Of a DNA stretch of 64,000 nucleotides, positions 49,346 to 61,174 are shown one piece after another. The translations under genes and the position numbers were made by a program. The DNA comes from Straminergon stramineum (taxonomy: Eukaryota > Streptophyta > Bryopsida > Hypnales > Calliergonaceae): positions 31,811,001 through 31,875,000 of the forward strand of contig OY987265.1 in the NCBI GenBank assembly GCA_963920665.1. Reading direction: 5' to 3'. The notes beneath the pieces are model-generated. The model did no database searches, was not told where the DNA came from, and was given only the letters and a program-made list of their open reading frames with translations. Position 1 is the stretch's first letter. Every line of letters begins with the position of its first letter.

Positions 49346-50600
49346 CAATTGTATGCCTTGTTATTTTTCAAATCATTTGGTAGACTTGATTATATTAGAG
49401 GTGCTTGTAGAATACATCCCTCTATCCAATAATTCCTTGAATTATGCAATAAGTGAAAAAAATTCATAGTTATTACATAGTCCTTGCCCTCATTAAAAAC
49501 CAATAAATACAAGACCACATTGCAACTAATCTTGCCTCTCCATGAATCCCTTCATGTTATCCTCTTCTATTATGGAATTTTTACTACAATAGACCTCAAA
49601 ATTTAGTACAAATATTGATAACGAATCTACAAAGCAATACACTATCAAGCCCCACTATTAGGGCTTCTAGGGCATATATTACAGCTTGGGAGGGTTGTTG
49701 CAAGAAACACCTTCTATTTTTGTTTGAAAATAGACTATTGTAGTGAGTACTATGATTTTTGGAATAATTTTTTAAAATTGAAATAAAATATGTATGATTT
49801 TTAAAACATTCAAAATAATATGTATGTGAAAAGTCAAGTCTAGTAAAATTTATCCCTAAAATTTATGCAAAAATACAGAGTGATGGAAAATGCCAAGGGA
49901 ATAGATACTTTGATATTTAATTTTTAGAAAATATTTTAAAAATTCAAAAAACAACCATTAAAACAACCTCATTTTTTTAACTTCAAGATGCTCTTTCTCA
50001 ACCATTTGTATCTTTGGGAAAAATAAATTGTGTTCTTTGCACTTGCACAAAGGTAGTGCACTTTGAGTACATGTAGAGATGGACACTTTATTATTCTTAG
50101 AAAATCTCTTTGTAGTCTTGTAGAACTTCCATAGAAGTCCTCATCTCCCAATTATGACCTTCAAATTCGCATTTGGGGTCAAAATTAGTATTAAATAAAC
50201 CCAAAATGGCTAATGTAGATATATAATTAGGGTCTATTTAAAAATATTGAACTAATTTATTAAAAATGAAAAAACTATCTAATGTCTACAACTACCATAT
50301 ATAGCTTCCTTTCAAATTTCATACAAAACTAACATATGACACAAAAGTTATGAACAAAAAATCACATGTCTAAGGTTAAGGGAACAAAAAAAGGACACTT
50401 GTTGCTTGCAATCACCCTAGACAAAACTTGTCTATATAACAAATAATCATTTTATGTACAATTGCAAATTTTCTAGCATTCTATGCCCTATAGAAACTAC
50501 TTCAAATGGCATCAAGCAACCACCTCTCTTGGTCCCCTACTTGGTTGATTTTATCATAACCTGGCATTTACTACCTTGTCCCTCTTATCGATAATTGGAT
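49346..50600. other. Gene-free AT-rich stretch
   Basis: No recognisable protein, RNA gene or paired termini. Only short chance-length open frames are present. Confidence 0.25.
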
Positions 50601-50879
50601 TAATAATGTGCAAACACTTTGATAACTAAGCAAATTGAAATAGAGACTTGAATTTCCAGGTAGTGGGATAGTAAAATACATAACCCTTTGTAAGCCAATT
50701 AGATTTTATATTGAATTGGTACTTCATGCTCATGTATAAAATGATAGACATGAAAATCTTCAATTATGGTATGGAAAGTTGCTCCCAATTTGGACTTCCA
50801 TAAGTCCAACCATCCACATTGACCATTATTGCATACTAGTTCAACAATTTCATCAACAATGCTATGTAAAATCTATACT

Positions 50880-51575
50880 AGCGAAAATATCTCAAATAAG
50901 TTGATCGATGGAGGTCAAAATAATTTATATTAAATAATTGACCACAATGGACCATCAAAAGGTTTGGGCTAGGGCATTTTGTATGGAATATATGTCTTAC
51001 TCCATGTGGAATTGTAATACACATATTTGACACTATTGACATCAATATGCACATTGTTATCATCATTGTCCTCCTCCATACTAAAGTCCAATTCTAGATA
51101 GTCTAGCTCAATACCACTTTCATAACTATAATTTTAATGGACATTTCCATCTTCCAAGTTGTAGTTTTTTTCCCTAGGTAGAATATACTACGGTGTTTTC
51201 ACATGACCCCATCCACTATGGTCATGCCCAACCCCATCAAAATCATTCGTAAGTTGTAGGAAATCACCTCCAATTCTATCAACATGAACTCCAACCATAT
51301 TTACATAATTCCTAGTCATATGAGAATAAGACCTAATTGAGTCACCTTCTTTCATTTGAGCCCCATCTTCCTTGTCTCCGAGAGAGAGAAAAAACATACA
51401 TTCTTGTTCTTCATAGTAGATCCCTTTTGGACATGGCTTCTCTACTTGTCAATGTAGCACAATTCTCCTTTTTGTATTCAAGCTTCTCATTGTTGGTTTA
51501 TATCATCATATGAGATACAACAATGTCATGTCAAGTTTGGATTTCTTCCTTTCCCTACTTTCTTCCATGATGAGG
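50880..51575 (-). pseudogene. Decayed coding sequence of unknown family
   Basis: Read leftward on the minus strand from about 51,570, a possible start MEESRERKKSKLDM is followed by a change of frame. One frame then stays mostly open from 51,397 to about 50,880, with scattered stops. It contains DKEDGAQMKEGDSIRSYSHM, GVHVDRIGGDFLQLTND, an acidic segment (DFSMEEDNDDNN) and STWSKTYIPYKMP. Codon-like order with occasional stops suggests a dead gene, most likely from a transposon. I do not recognise the family. Confidence 0.35.
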
Positions 51576-52299
51576 TGAATAGAGGTGAATGTGAGGAAAC
51601 TTTAGTGCAATTTTAGATGGATTGACAAATAGGTGAGCCTTCACTAGTGTAGTGGGGAGATTTTTATGTTGAATTATGAAAATGGTTGGTTTTTTCTAGC
51701 TCATGAGAGGTGAACTTATTGATGATGCTTCAATTATATTAGGTTGAGGAATTATATGAATTGACAAACTTGGCTTTTACTTGACTTCGAAATTTCATTG
51801 TACATAGCAATTGTGGGCTACAAAACTTTATTGGGATTGCAAAGGAGAAAAAATTTAGAGTTAAGAATCTTTCTTTCTTTTTGAAAATTTATGCTAGGCT
51901 TCAAGATCCACAATAATTTTATAAATTGCCAAGCCTACTATTAGCACACAAAAGTACATATCAAGCATTGTAATTTGCAAGTAAACATCCACAAAACTAA
52001 ATAGGGGACCATTTTTTGTCAATGGAAGTAGCCTTACAATCTCCACATAACTCCTCCGAACTAATATTCCTTGCTAGGTTGTCCAAATGAGTTTTGACCA
52101 AGGGCCCCAATGCTCCCCCAATTGAAGGGTGGATGACAATGGTTGTAAGGCCCTAACTACCCAACTTCGCCCAAGACCCTTTGGCTTGCCCTAGTCAAAA
52201 GAAGGTTGATTACTCTGCCCGCCTTATCCTAGAAAGTAAAAATTCTTCAAAGATTGCAATAGTTTTTGGACCATACATTCAATCATCATTAAAATAATA

Positions 52300-52426
52300 T
52301 TTCCTCATAGCCTTTAGAAAAATCTCTCTTTTAAAATGATTACCAAAAAGTGGGTGAAAAATCTTAATAGTATGAACCTATTTGAATCTCATTTTGTTCC
52401 CCAAGGGGACATTGATCCTTTAGGAG
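52300..52426. mobile_element. Single right end of a TTAA-type element
   Basis: CTCATTTTGTTCCCCAAGG, then GATCCTTTAGGAG and TTAA (52427-52430), matches the right ends of A2 and A5. A matching left end was not found upstream, so the copy is truncated or too diverged. Confidence 0.45.
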
Positions 52427-52582
52427 TTAAGAGGGTGTTAGGGTGAGCAAGATGATAGCTCCTAGTACTATAACAAAACACAGTAAAAAAAACTACAATC
52501 AAAATTGAGTGCAATTCTTTTGACTATGTTTATGTGAAGGTTCACTACACAGGCAATCAACTTCTTTTGCAATTACCAACTA

Positions 52583-53149
52583 CTCCCTTAGTCCCAAAAT
52601 GATCTTCTTGTTGGCCTCAATTTTTTGTCTCCAAATGATCTTCCTGTTGCACTTTATGATGTTGAAAATTGGTCAAACTTGACTTTCGACTTCTATGCAG
52701 GACTAGAAAAACAACTTTGAGCAATGGTTTCCCTTCAATCCAAAAAATCATCAATCAAAAGACAAATTAAATGATTGAAAAGGTCAATCCACATTGTTAA
52801 TTTTTATTTTTTGCATTTCTTTGATTGTTTCTTTCTTGAAGGAGATGAAACTTGGGGAGGTGGTATTGAGGTCCATGTATGGTTTGTGTCTATACTAATT
52901 GCCCATAGAGAGACAACCTCACACTCAATAATTATGTGCCTAGTGGTGCTCTTTGAAAATGCCCCTCAAAATTCACTTTTCAATATTCCAAAACTACACT
53001 TTGAAAATGGTTCTAAAACTCAAAGTTCTTAGGACACTAGGAGTGCACCAAACCCTACTTACACCAAGAAATGGGTTTTTAAAATGTTCTTTTTAGCCTT
53101 AATTTGAAACACTTTGTCCAATAGGAAGATCATTTGGAGACGGAGGGAG
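52583..53149. mobile_element. Stowaway / Tc1-mariner type MITE (567 bp)
   Basis: The left end CTCCCTTAGTCCCAAAATGA and the inward-read right end CTCCCTCCGTCTCCAAATGA match the well-known plant Stowaway/mariner-like terminus CTCCCTCCGT. A TA duplication flanks it (52581-52582 and 53150-53151). A second inverted AAATGATCTTCCTGTT-like word follows the terminus at the left. No transposase DDD motif is visible, so it is non-autonomous. The interior open frames are incidental. Confidence 0.85.
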
Positions 53150-53373
53150 TACAATTTTTAGAATTTTGGGGTGTGTAATATATTGTTAAAAAGGTTTATT
53201 TAATAACTACCCCACACTATATTAAATGCCCCCTAATCTAAAAATTGAAATCAAAAATTGCAAAAGAAGTTAAAGGTTCACTATGTGTGCATGTACAAAA
53301 ACGTGGTCAAAAGAATAACACTCAATTTTGAGTGTGGTTTTTTCCATATTTTGTTATAGCATAGGTTTGGGTT

Positions 53374-53859
53374 CAACGGTGCTATTATGTGAGCCCAAGA
53401 ATGCGAGCTTGTGAGCATTGAGCCTACATTATAGGTACCTATAATATAGATACCATACACTATAGAAGGTGTATGTATCATATACACATATAATATGGAT
53501 ATTTGTAATATAGGTACCTATAATATAGATACCATACACTATAGAAGGTGTATGTATCATATACACATATAATATGGATATTTGTAATATAGGTACCTAT
53601 AATATAGATACCATACACTATAGAAGGTGTATGTATCATATACACATATAATATGGATATTTGTAATATAGGTACCTATAATATAGATACCATACACTAT
53701 AGAAGGTGTATGTATCATATACACATATAATATGGATATTTGTAATATATACACCCTATAATCATAGACGGTTTCTTTAGTATATACACCAATAACATAG
53801 GTGTGTAGTATTATAGACTCATGGGCTCACACCCCTATGCTCACATAATAGCAACCCTC
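53374..53859. mobile_element. Mutator-like MITE (486 bp) with 10-bp target duplication
   Basis: The inverted termini share GCTATTATGTGAGC (left CAACGGTGCTATTATGTGAG, right read inward GAGGGTTGCTATTATGTGAG). GGTTTGGGTT occurs immediately outside both ends (53364-53373 and 53860-53869). A 9-11 bp duplication is the Mutator signature. The core is a 79-bp minisatellite. It is non-coding. Confidence 0.75.
53431..53746. repeat. 79-bp minisatellite, 4 nearly identical units
   Basis: TACCATACACTATAGAAGG recurs at exact 79-bp steps (about 53450, 53529, 53608, 53687). The units look almost identical, implying recent amplification. It occupies most of the Mutator-like MITE. Confidence 0.92.
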
Positions 53860-53869
53860 GGTTTGGGTT

Positions 53870-55602
53870 GACTACTTAGAGGCAAAAGTTGGTCCCAAGT
53901 TGTCTCTCTCTTGGTTCTTGGTAGAAATGAAGTGTGGAATGCACTTAAGGTGTTAAGTTATAAGTTTATGGGTGTTTCATTGTTAAAGGAAGCATTAGTG
54001 TGAGAAGTTTTGGATTTGTGTTTGGATCAAGTGTTGAATCAAGTGTTGGAGCAAAGAAATATTCTAGATCTAAATTCTTGGCAAGGTGATCTACTAAAGT
54101 ACCAAATTTCATATCTATATCTCTTATGTAAATAGAAATATGAGGCATCAAAATGGAGGTGTTCAAAATCCAAGGCAATGAATGATTGAACATAAGTTAG
54201 GTTGAAGCTATGCTAATTTTAGATTATGTTGGGAAGGGGTAGAAAGTTAGTTGTGAGGAAACTTCCCCTAAAATTGGAAAGTATCTTAGATTGAAGTGAA
54301 ATTTCATATTCAAGTATTTGGAAAGTTGGTCTACTTTGCAACAAAGTTTCAAACTATTTGAAAAAATCGTCCATCAATTCTTCTAGGTTGAACAAACTAT
54401 GCCAGATTCTTGTAAGAATTTCAAGATTGGGATTGGGATAAAAGGATACTTGAGAGATAGGTTTAGGATTCTTTAGGGGATTCTGGTTATTAATTTATTT
54501 TATAGAGCACTTCCACAACAAAAAAAGCATGCTGTCTTGAACCCAATTGTATAATATTGTGACACCAGCTACGATCTACAATGATAAACAACAATTTAGT
54601 CACTAAAAGTACAAAGAATCCTTAAATGTTATTAAGACAAGTGAATGATCGACTTTGCTTTTACTGAACTTCTTTACAATTTATTGCCATGTATACATTC
54701 AACCTAGCATCGCAATGCAAGTACATGAACTCCAATATTTTCCATGAAATTCTTCAACATTAGCTTGAAGAAAAAGAGTAGATTACAAACCACTTGACTA
54801 ATCTTTGATCCCATTCAAAGAAACTATCATCACAACTACAATTTGGATCTCTCCTAACTTAACAATCAAATTATGACATTCCTAAATTATTACACCCCAT
54901 ATTTTCCTACTCTAAGCTTGCAAACATGAGTCTATGTTGTTGAGGAAACCAAGGTCCCATAAACTCCAAACAAAGTTGCCTTGACAAGTTTTCAAGTTCC
55001 CAAACATTCCTCATAGTTTTGGATTAAGTGAGTCTTATTTCATCACGAGTTTACTCTCTTCTTGTTGGTTGAATTATCCCATATTTCCCTAAAAGACTCT
55101 ATATGTAATTCTCAACAATAATGTATGGTCAAGCCATTTTAGGTCTTTGAAGACCTATTCATTTCCAAAGCCTCAGGGCCCTAAAACCATAGTTATGGGG
55201 GCTAAACCTTGAGCCTCCTTTGCAACTTCTATACATGTTAAATGTTCCAAAAACATCTCAAATTTTGTTTTGAAACAAGATGGTGTCATTTCTCCCAATG
55301 TTTAAAATTATGGATGTAGTGTGATCTTTTCTAAGTAAAGAGTGTAAGGGACTTTTAAAAGATGAGTCTCCAAATATGCACATGGAAGGTATTAGCTTTG
55401 AGGGCTCAAACAAGGTGTCAAAAGACATCGTTAAGGTTCAATTCTCCAAAAATTGCCTATAAGGCTTCTTTTGTTTTCCAAGTCTTCTTAACCAACTTCC
55501 TACCTCTACATACTCACAATTGACATCAAATAACACCCTCATGTGCCATGCATGACATGTAACACTTTAGGATTTGAAATAATGTATAGAATGTCCCCTG
55601 AA
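53870..55602. other. Gene-free stretch
   Basis: No domain-bearing frame, RNA gene or paired termini was recognised. Composition is AT-rich and even. Confidence 0.25.
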
Positions 55603-55975
55603 ACCCTAAATGCCCAAATTGTGTTTTTTGGCAACATAGCGATTTTGGGCAACTCACTACAAATGGAGTTTTTATTTATTTTTTGCTGAAACTTTCACAC
55701 AACATGTGCCTAATTAGTAGCTCTAAGTCCCAACAATTTTCATAACTTTTGACAATATGATTAAAAATTTAGTGCATGATATGTCATTTTCATTGCTCAG
55801 TAGGCAACTCGGGTTGCAGCTCAAAAATCACTTTTAAAAAAAATAAAATTGAAATTGGTTCTCTAGATTTCTATATGTGTAGGAAGTTGTCAATCATTCC
55901 ATTTTGATTAATGAGATGAAAGTTATGAGGAGTTTTAGTTTGTGGATAGTTATGGTTTTCAAAGTTCCCCACCCT
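55603..55975 (-). mobile_element. Partial reverse copy of TTAA element A4
   Basis: ACCCTAAATGCCCAAATTGTG, then GTTTTTTGGCAACATAG, is the reverse complement of the right end of A4 (43,520-43,565). Similarity continues through ACTTTCACACAACATGTG and CCCAACAATTTTCATAACTT to about 55,975. The flanking TTAA is mutated and the other end is missing. Confidence 0.5.
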
Positions 55976-57300
55976 CTCTAAAACCACCATCATCACTTTG
56001 TGAACATCTCCAAGGTCAATATGTACCCCTTTTGAAGAAACAATTTTAGATCCCCTACCAAAAAAAACCTTTGATCCTTTACAACTCTTTTACAAGGTAT
56101 CCAAATGTCACATTCTTTGGTGAGTTGATACCTCCCTTCATTTTCAAAGAAGAAAATATATAAAAATTTGGCTAACCTCATAATTGTAACTATTCACAAC
56201 ACACAAAAGTGGTGCTTGGGGGGATGCCTACCTAAGCCCCACCACCACCACCACCACACACACACACAAAAAAAAAAGGATACCCAAATTCCTTGCAATT
56301 TATGTACAGTACCAGTGAATAAAATTCAATGCAGACAGAAGTCTGTCCCAAAGTCCAACTCTCACTTTCACCAGTGCAAGTTAGGAAGTTTGTCATGACT
56401 TGTTAGCATCTCTTTTCCTTTAAGTTAAGTTTAGCCTGTGTTCCACCAACTAGTCAGTGGTTGCACATGGAAGCAGACCCTAACTTAAGCTTAAGTTCTA
56501 ACCTAACCAAGTGAGAACATACCTAAAAGGCTGAAAGCGAAGAAGTTTCATGACTGTTTTTTCTCATATCATTCTGCTAACTTAAAAGTGAGCGACTTTG
56601 TAACGCACCAACCCTAAGTAACGATTCCTTTGGAATTGAGGACTGTGGTCTGTGGTCTGTGGAGATTGAACAGACTTTGCAGTAAGTTGGCACCACATCA
56701 GCAGCTTTTTTTTGTTTGGTATGTAACTCCCCAACAAACTTCTTCTTTGGGGAATAGATTCTCGATAATTGAGAAGGCAAACAAGTATAGTAAGCTTCTT
56801 ATTATTACAGGATTGTAACGATTTCCTGCACTTCACTGCAGGTGCCAGTTGTGGGGCTGCTGGAGGGACGGACGGACAGACTGAATTCCCACAGTTGGGG
56901 AGACCCAGGCACTCATACAGTGAGGTACAGGACATGCAGAGTCATGGAAGCCATTACCAACAATGGAAGTAGTACTGAACCATAGAGCTTGAACTAAGCT
57001 TAGCCCAAGTTAAGCATCATCAATTCATCATCTCATCAGTCCTCTTTTCCAAACTCCAACTTGAATTTGCAGGATCCAGGAAAGGGTTGGTTGGTTGGTT
57101 GGCTGGCTGGCAAGCATCAGCAGCCCTACTCCCTCTTGAAATTGGTAAAAAAGAAAAAAGAATAAAAGAATAAAAGAAAAAAAGAAAAAAAGAAAAAGGG
57201 CATGGTCAGGGATGTGTGCCAGAAGATTCATTGGCTAGATGTTGGGTTTAGCGCTGCAAAATCCTTTGTTTGGGTCCATGATCTAACACACCAAGCTCAG
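55976..57300. other. GC-richer single-copy-looking segment with short simple repeats; possible exon
   Basis: From about 56,290 the composition becomes gene-like. A candidate 3' splice site (TTCACTGCAG, ending 56,841) is followed by an open frame to a stop at 56,972 with a non-repetitive peptide (GASCGAAGGTDGQTEFPQLG). I do not recognise it, so it may be a terminal exon, a non-coding transcript or chance. Simple repeats: (CCA)n(CA)n at about 56,240-56,270, (GGTT)n(GGCT)n at about 57,086-57,110, and an AAAAAGAA tract at 57,147-57,198. Confidence 0.3.
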
Positions 57301-58460
57301 TAGCAAACCCCTAGGATCAATTGTAAATATTTTTGTGACCTGTGGTCTTGTGAACCTCATTTCAAGATTTCCAGATGTTCTATTAACTTTAAGCTACATC
57401 AGTGGCTGGCTCCTTGAGCTCTTCAACCATCCTCTGGGGTGCACAATGAATGTTTCGAAAAGTGTTTCGAAAAGTGTAAGTGTTTGTCTTATTAACCCCT
57501 TATTAAAGTCTTCCATTGACCAGAATGTGTTTTGGCATTGTTAACCCCTAAAGGAGTGCAGGTGCAAAAAGTTGTGTTGTAGAAGCCACCTAGTGGCTTT
57601 GTGCTAAAAAAGAGAAGGCACTTAGAACCAATCAAATAAGCAATTTTGGACATAATCTGGAGTAGTGCAAGGTGAAGCAAAGATTTTGAGAGGTGCAATT
57701 ATAGAAATGATGAGAATTGCCAAAAAATTGGTAATTTTATCACTTGAATTGAAATTACTATGAATTTTGAAAGCCAAAAGTTGGTTTGGACCCACATCCA
57801 ATGCTTAGAGTCTTCCAATAGAATACTCACTTAGAGTCACTCAAGATGAGAGACATGAATCCCAACCTATCTTGAATTTCAAACACCCTATTGATTGTCG
57901 ATGGGACACTGGTTGGTAATGGATGCCTTCACCTTATTAAGAGATAAGCATAGTCTTTGTGACTATCTAGTTTATTCATTTATTTGTTGATATTTTTGTG
58001 TAGCTCCTAATCATTATTCTAGTCATTTCAAACTTGCTTGATGTCATTCTCATAAACATTGCAAAGTCATAAGATTTTTGGTAATCTATGAACAAATTAA
58101 CTCAAGCTTTCGAGTCAACAAAGAAATTTTGCATTTTATTTAATTATTTATTTTTATATTGGTTTTGATTTTTAGGAGTAGATGTAGTGGTGCAAGTGGG
58201 TGATTGCAAGAAACACTTCATGTTTTGGGCTCAAAAAAGAAGTTTTTGGCCATAGGATTGATAGTACTATGTAGAACTATCAATACTTTTTGTCAACAAT
58301 GCACTAGTAGATCTACACCGCTAATTCAAGGCATCTGCAAAACTGAATTGTTGATTCAGTACTATGTAGTAATATAGACTACTACGGGATACTACAAAAG
58401 CCATTGGGAGGAGAAAATAGTAAAATAGGTGTTTGTGGACTTTTTTATTTTTAATAATTC
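57301..58460. other. Gene-free stretch with single TTAA-type ends and a diverged GTAGAACC-MITE piece
   Basis: TTAACCCCTTATTAAAG (57,492) and TTAACCCCTAAAGGAGTG (57,541) are two family A-like ends 49 bp apart without partners. 57,680-57,930 (ATGAATTTTGAAAGCCAAAAG, GGTTGGTAATGGATG) resembles the interior and right end of the MITE at 10893-11283. Confidence 0.35.
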
Positions 58461-58461
58461 C

Positions 58462-58720
58462 AAAAAATTCCAAAAATTTCTATAGAAAAAGCCAACATGG
58501 TAGAAAAGATTGCACTTGCATTGCACCCAAATATTCATGTGGGAAAATTTTTCCCTCTTTGTAGCCTTTGTGCAAAAGAAGGTCACTTTGGGATTATTCA
58601 AAAAATTTCTATAATAAAAAGGCATTTTCCTAGAGAAGATTGCGCTTGCATTGCACCAAAGAGTTTAAGTAGGAAATTTTTTCCTTCTTTGTAGCCTTCG
58701 TACAAAAGAAGGTTATTTTG
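58462..58720 (+). repeat. Two tandem units of about 129 bp
   Basis: AAATTTCTATAGAAAAAG, then AAGATTGCACTTGCATTGCAC and TTTGTAGCCTTTGTGCAAAAG, recurs about 129 bp later as AAATTTCTATAATAAAAAG, AAGATTGCGCTTGCATTGCAC and TTTGTAGCCTTCGTACAAAAG. The units are diverged, so the duplication is not recent. Confidence 0.75.
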
Positions 58721-60890
58721 ACCCCATATGTTGATATGCGCAATCAACATGTTTCAATTTTCATAAAAAAAACTCTTTGTTAGTCCTTGAAAAGGTAGTA
58801 CACCTCTAACATATTTGATTTGTGGCTTCCAATTTGCATTTGTGGGTTGAAAATAGTACTAACCTTTTTCCCACTTAAATGGACAAAATAGATATCTATT
58901 GGAGGCAGGTTAAAAATAGTAAAATAATTTGAAAAATTTGAAAAATTAGGGAATGTCTGCAATTGCTACATCTACCTTTATTCCAAATTTCACACCAAAT
59001 GGACTAATGATGCTAAAGTTATGAGTTTAAAACCACTTGTCCAAGGTCAAGAAGACAAGAAATAGCACAAGTATTTCTTGTGATTAATCAATCACCCATA
59101 TTTGTTTCCTAGTTGTTTTGTAGTTGTTTCTAAATTGTTTCTAATTAAAGTCATTTTTTGATTGTAACATATCAATAGTCCCATATCAATTATCAAGATT
59201 ATCATTAGGTTGGGCATATAAGACCTATAAGTTGTTATATTCTTATATAATAAATTCTATTGATAGAATTAGTCTAAGAAATCTACAATTTTAAGATTTT
59301 GTGCATTTTTACATTTTGTAGATTTCCAAATCTGAAAATTCTACAAGTCATGTATGAATCACAAACAAGTTGCAAATGAATCACTCACAAATTACAATGA
59401 AGTCACAAACAAGTTGCAAATGAATCACTCACAAATCACAATGAAGTCACAAATGAGTAGCAAATGAGTCATACATTTGTCGTAAGTGAGTTCCAAACAA
59501 ATCACATATAAGCAACCATGTTAGAAGAGTTCATCAATGAAGTTCCAAGTAAGCTATGGGATGTGAACTAGTTAATCCTTTTTCATTGTGCTACTACAAT
59601 TTGACATGTGACTTGTCCATAGTGACCATGGGTCTCCAAACTATGACCTATTGCAAATTTCCGATGCAACCCCAAAACCAATTGTTCCTTGTAGTTGCAA
59701 AACCCCTCATTTTCTTCTAGTGATGGATGAGAAAAATTCACTTTGTCCACCCCATGAGATGTCTAAGAGTGGTTTTCAATGTAGGGAGATGACAAAGAAG
59801 GTAAAACTTTTATTTTCTACATGGAAGGTGTTGCCATAGTCTTAGATGGGAAGAAAGAAAGTTGTATCAAAGAAAAGGGAGGCTTTGCTAAGAGGAAGGT
59901 ACAAGAGTAACATCATGGAGGAAGTGCAAGTAGGGAGTCATGAGAATCTACATTCCATTGAGGAGGAGTTGAACAAACTACATGGCATAGGAGGCTCATT
60001 GAACTCTTTTGGACAACATAGTATAAGTAAATCTATCCAATCATGACCAATGCATTTGGTTAGAAAAATCTTTATCTCTATTTGAGATTAGGAACAAGGG
60101 AATGAATGGATGAAAGATGCATAATCAATTGCAAAAAATTCTAAATTATAGAAAACAATTAACCACAATGAAACCATATTAAAATGAAGAGGTACTTGTG
60201 AACACCCACAATTTGAGATTTCACGGATAATGGACTTTTTTTAGAATAAGACATTTTCATTTGTAGTAATGAATAGTCCAATAAACAAAAAATAAGTAGT
60301 GATTATTTTAGCATTGAGACTTGGACAAAGTAAGATCAATTGGAGAGAGTTACATACAATCCAAGGGATGGGCTTGTAATTTTGAGGTCACCTACTAATC
60401 CCGTTTAGATCTCTAGACTATGCTTTAAGTGACTAGCTAGTAATCAATCAAGAATGATCGGTGCCTTGCAAAGTATTGACATATAAGGGAGAGTATAGTG
60501 CAATTGTGGACTACTTCTAGTTTTTATAGAAGGCTACTTCTTGGCATAAGCTATGCAATGTCTCTTGCTTACTTTCACATTTAGCCAAGTCTTCTTCTTT
60601 TATTTTGAAGTATAGTGTTTGCTCTAGTCATATTAGTGGCAACATATTAGGATTTGGCATCCAAAGTTAAGTTGACAATATTGTTATGAATAATGCTGTT
60701 TGAGAATGTTTAATTTCACATTCTAGGTTAGCATAGATTTAAGTGCTTTTCCTAGTTTTTTCAATTATATCATGAGGTTATAACTCAAGAACACATGGTA
60801 TTGAAAAAGAACAAAAGAAATTCAAAACTTATTACCAAGAATGTAGTCCAAAAAACTTGAATTTTAAGTATTTGACTATCCTTCACTAGA
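58721..60890. other. Gene-free stretch containing a 44-bp tandem repeat
   Basis: Apart from the array at 59,357-59,475 there is no recognised feature. Open frames at 59,651-59,839 and 59,846-60,046 encode Lys/Ser-rich peptides without a known domain. They could be fragments of a degraded gene. Confidence 0.3.
59357..59475 (+). repeat. 44-bp tandem repeat, about 2.7 units
   Basis: TCACAAACAAGTTGCAAATG recurs at 59,359 and 59,403, with a diverged third unit (TCACAAATGAGTAGCAAATG) at 59,447. Confidence 0.8.
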
Positions 60891-60893
60891 AGA

Positions 60894-61086
60894 AACTTGC
60901 ATTGGTTTCAACAGAAACCAAGTGACCAGAATTTTGTGTTTTGCCAAAAAACATAGTTTCTACGTTTTCTACAACGCAGTTTTTTGAAAACTTCGTTGTA
61001 GAAAACGTAGAAATTGCGTTTTTTGGCAGAATATAAAATTTTGGTCACCTAGTTTTTGTTGAAACCAACGCAGGTTTCTTCTAGTG
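60894..61086. mobile_element. Palindromic CACTA-type MITE (193 bp), hairpin
   Basis: The ends CACTAGAAGAAACTTGCATT and, read inward, CACTAGAAGAAACCTGCGTT continue as an inverted repeat through almost the whole length (TTGGTTTCAAC, GTGACCA, TTTGCCAAAAAAC, TACGTTTTCTACAACG). A 3-bp duplication CTT flanks it (60891-60893 and 61087-61089). It would fold into a hairpin of about 90-bp arms. It is non-coding and may be a small-RNA precursor. Confidence 0.88.
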
Positions 61087-61174
61087 CTTTGTAATAGTAA
61101 GGATATGGTGGGGGATAAGATTACTGGAAAACTTAATTCAATTGAGGGGTCACACTAAGTGCCAACGAAAACCT

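Noticed and set aside
53281..53754. Open frames with repeated peptides
   Set aside because: They are translations of the 79-bp minisatellite, not protein repeats under selection as far as can be seen.
53364..53869. CRISPR-like array at the 79-bp repeats
   Set aside because: Units are directly adjacent with no unique spacers and the genome is eukaryotic.
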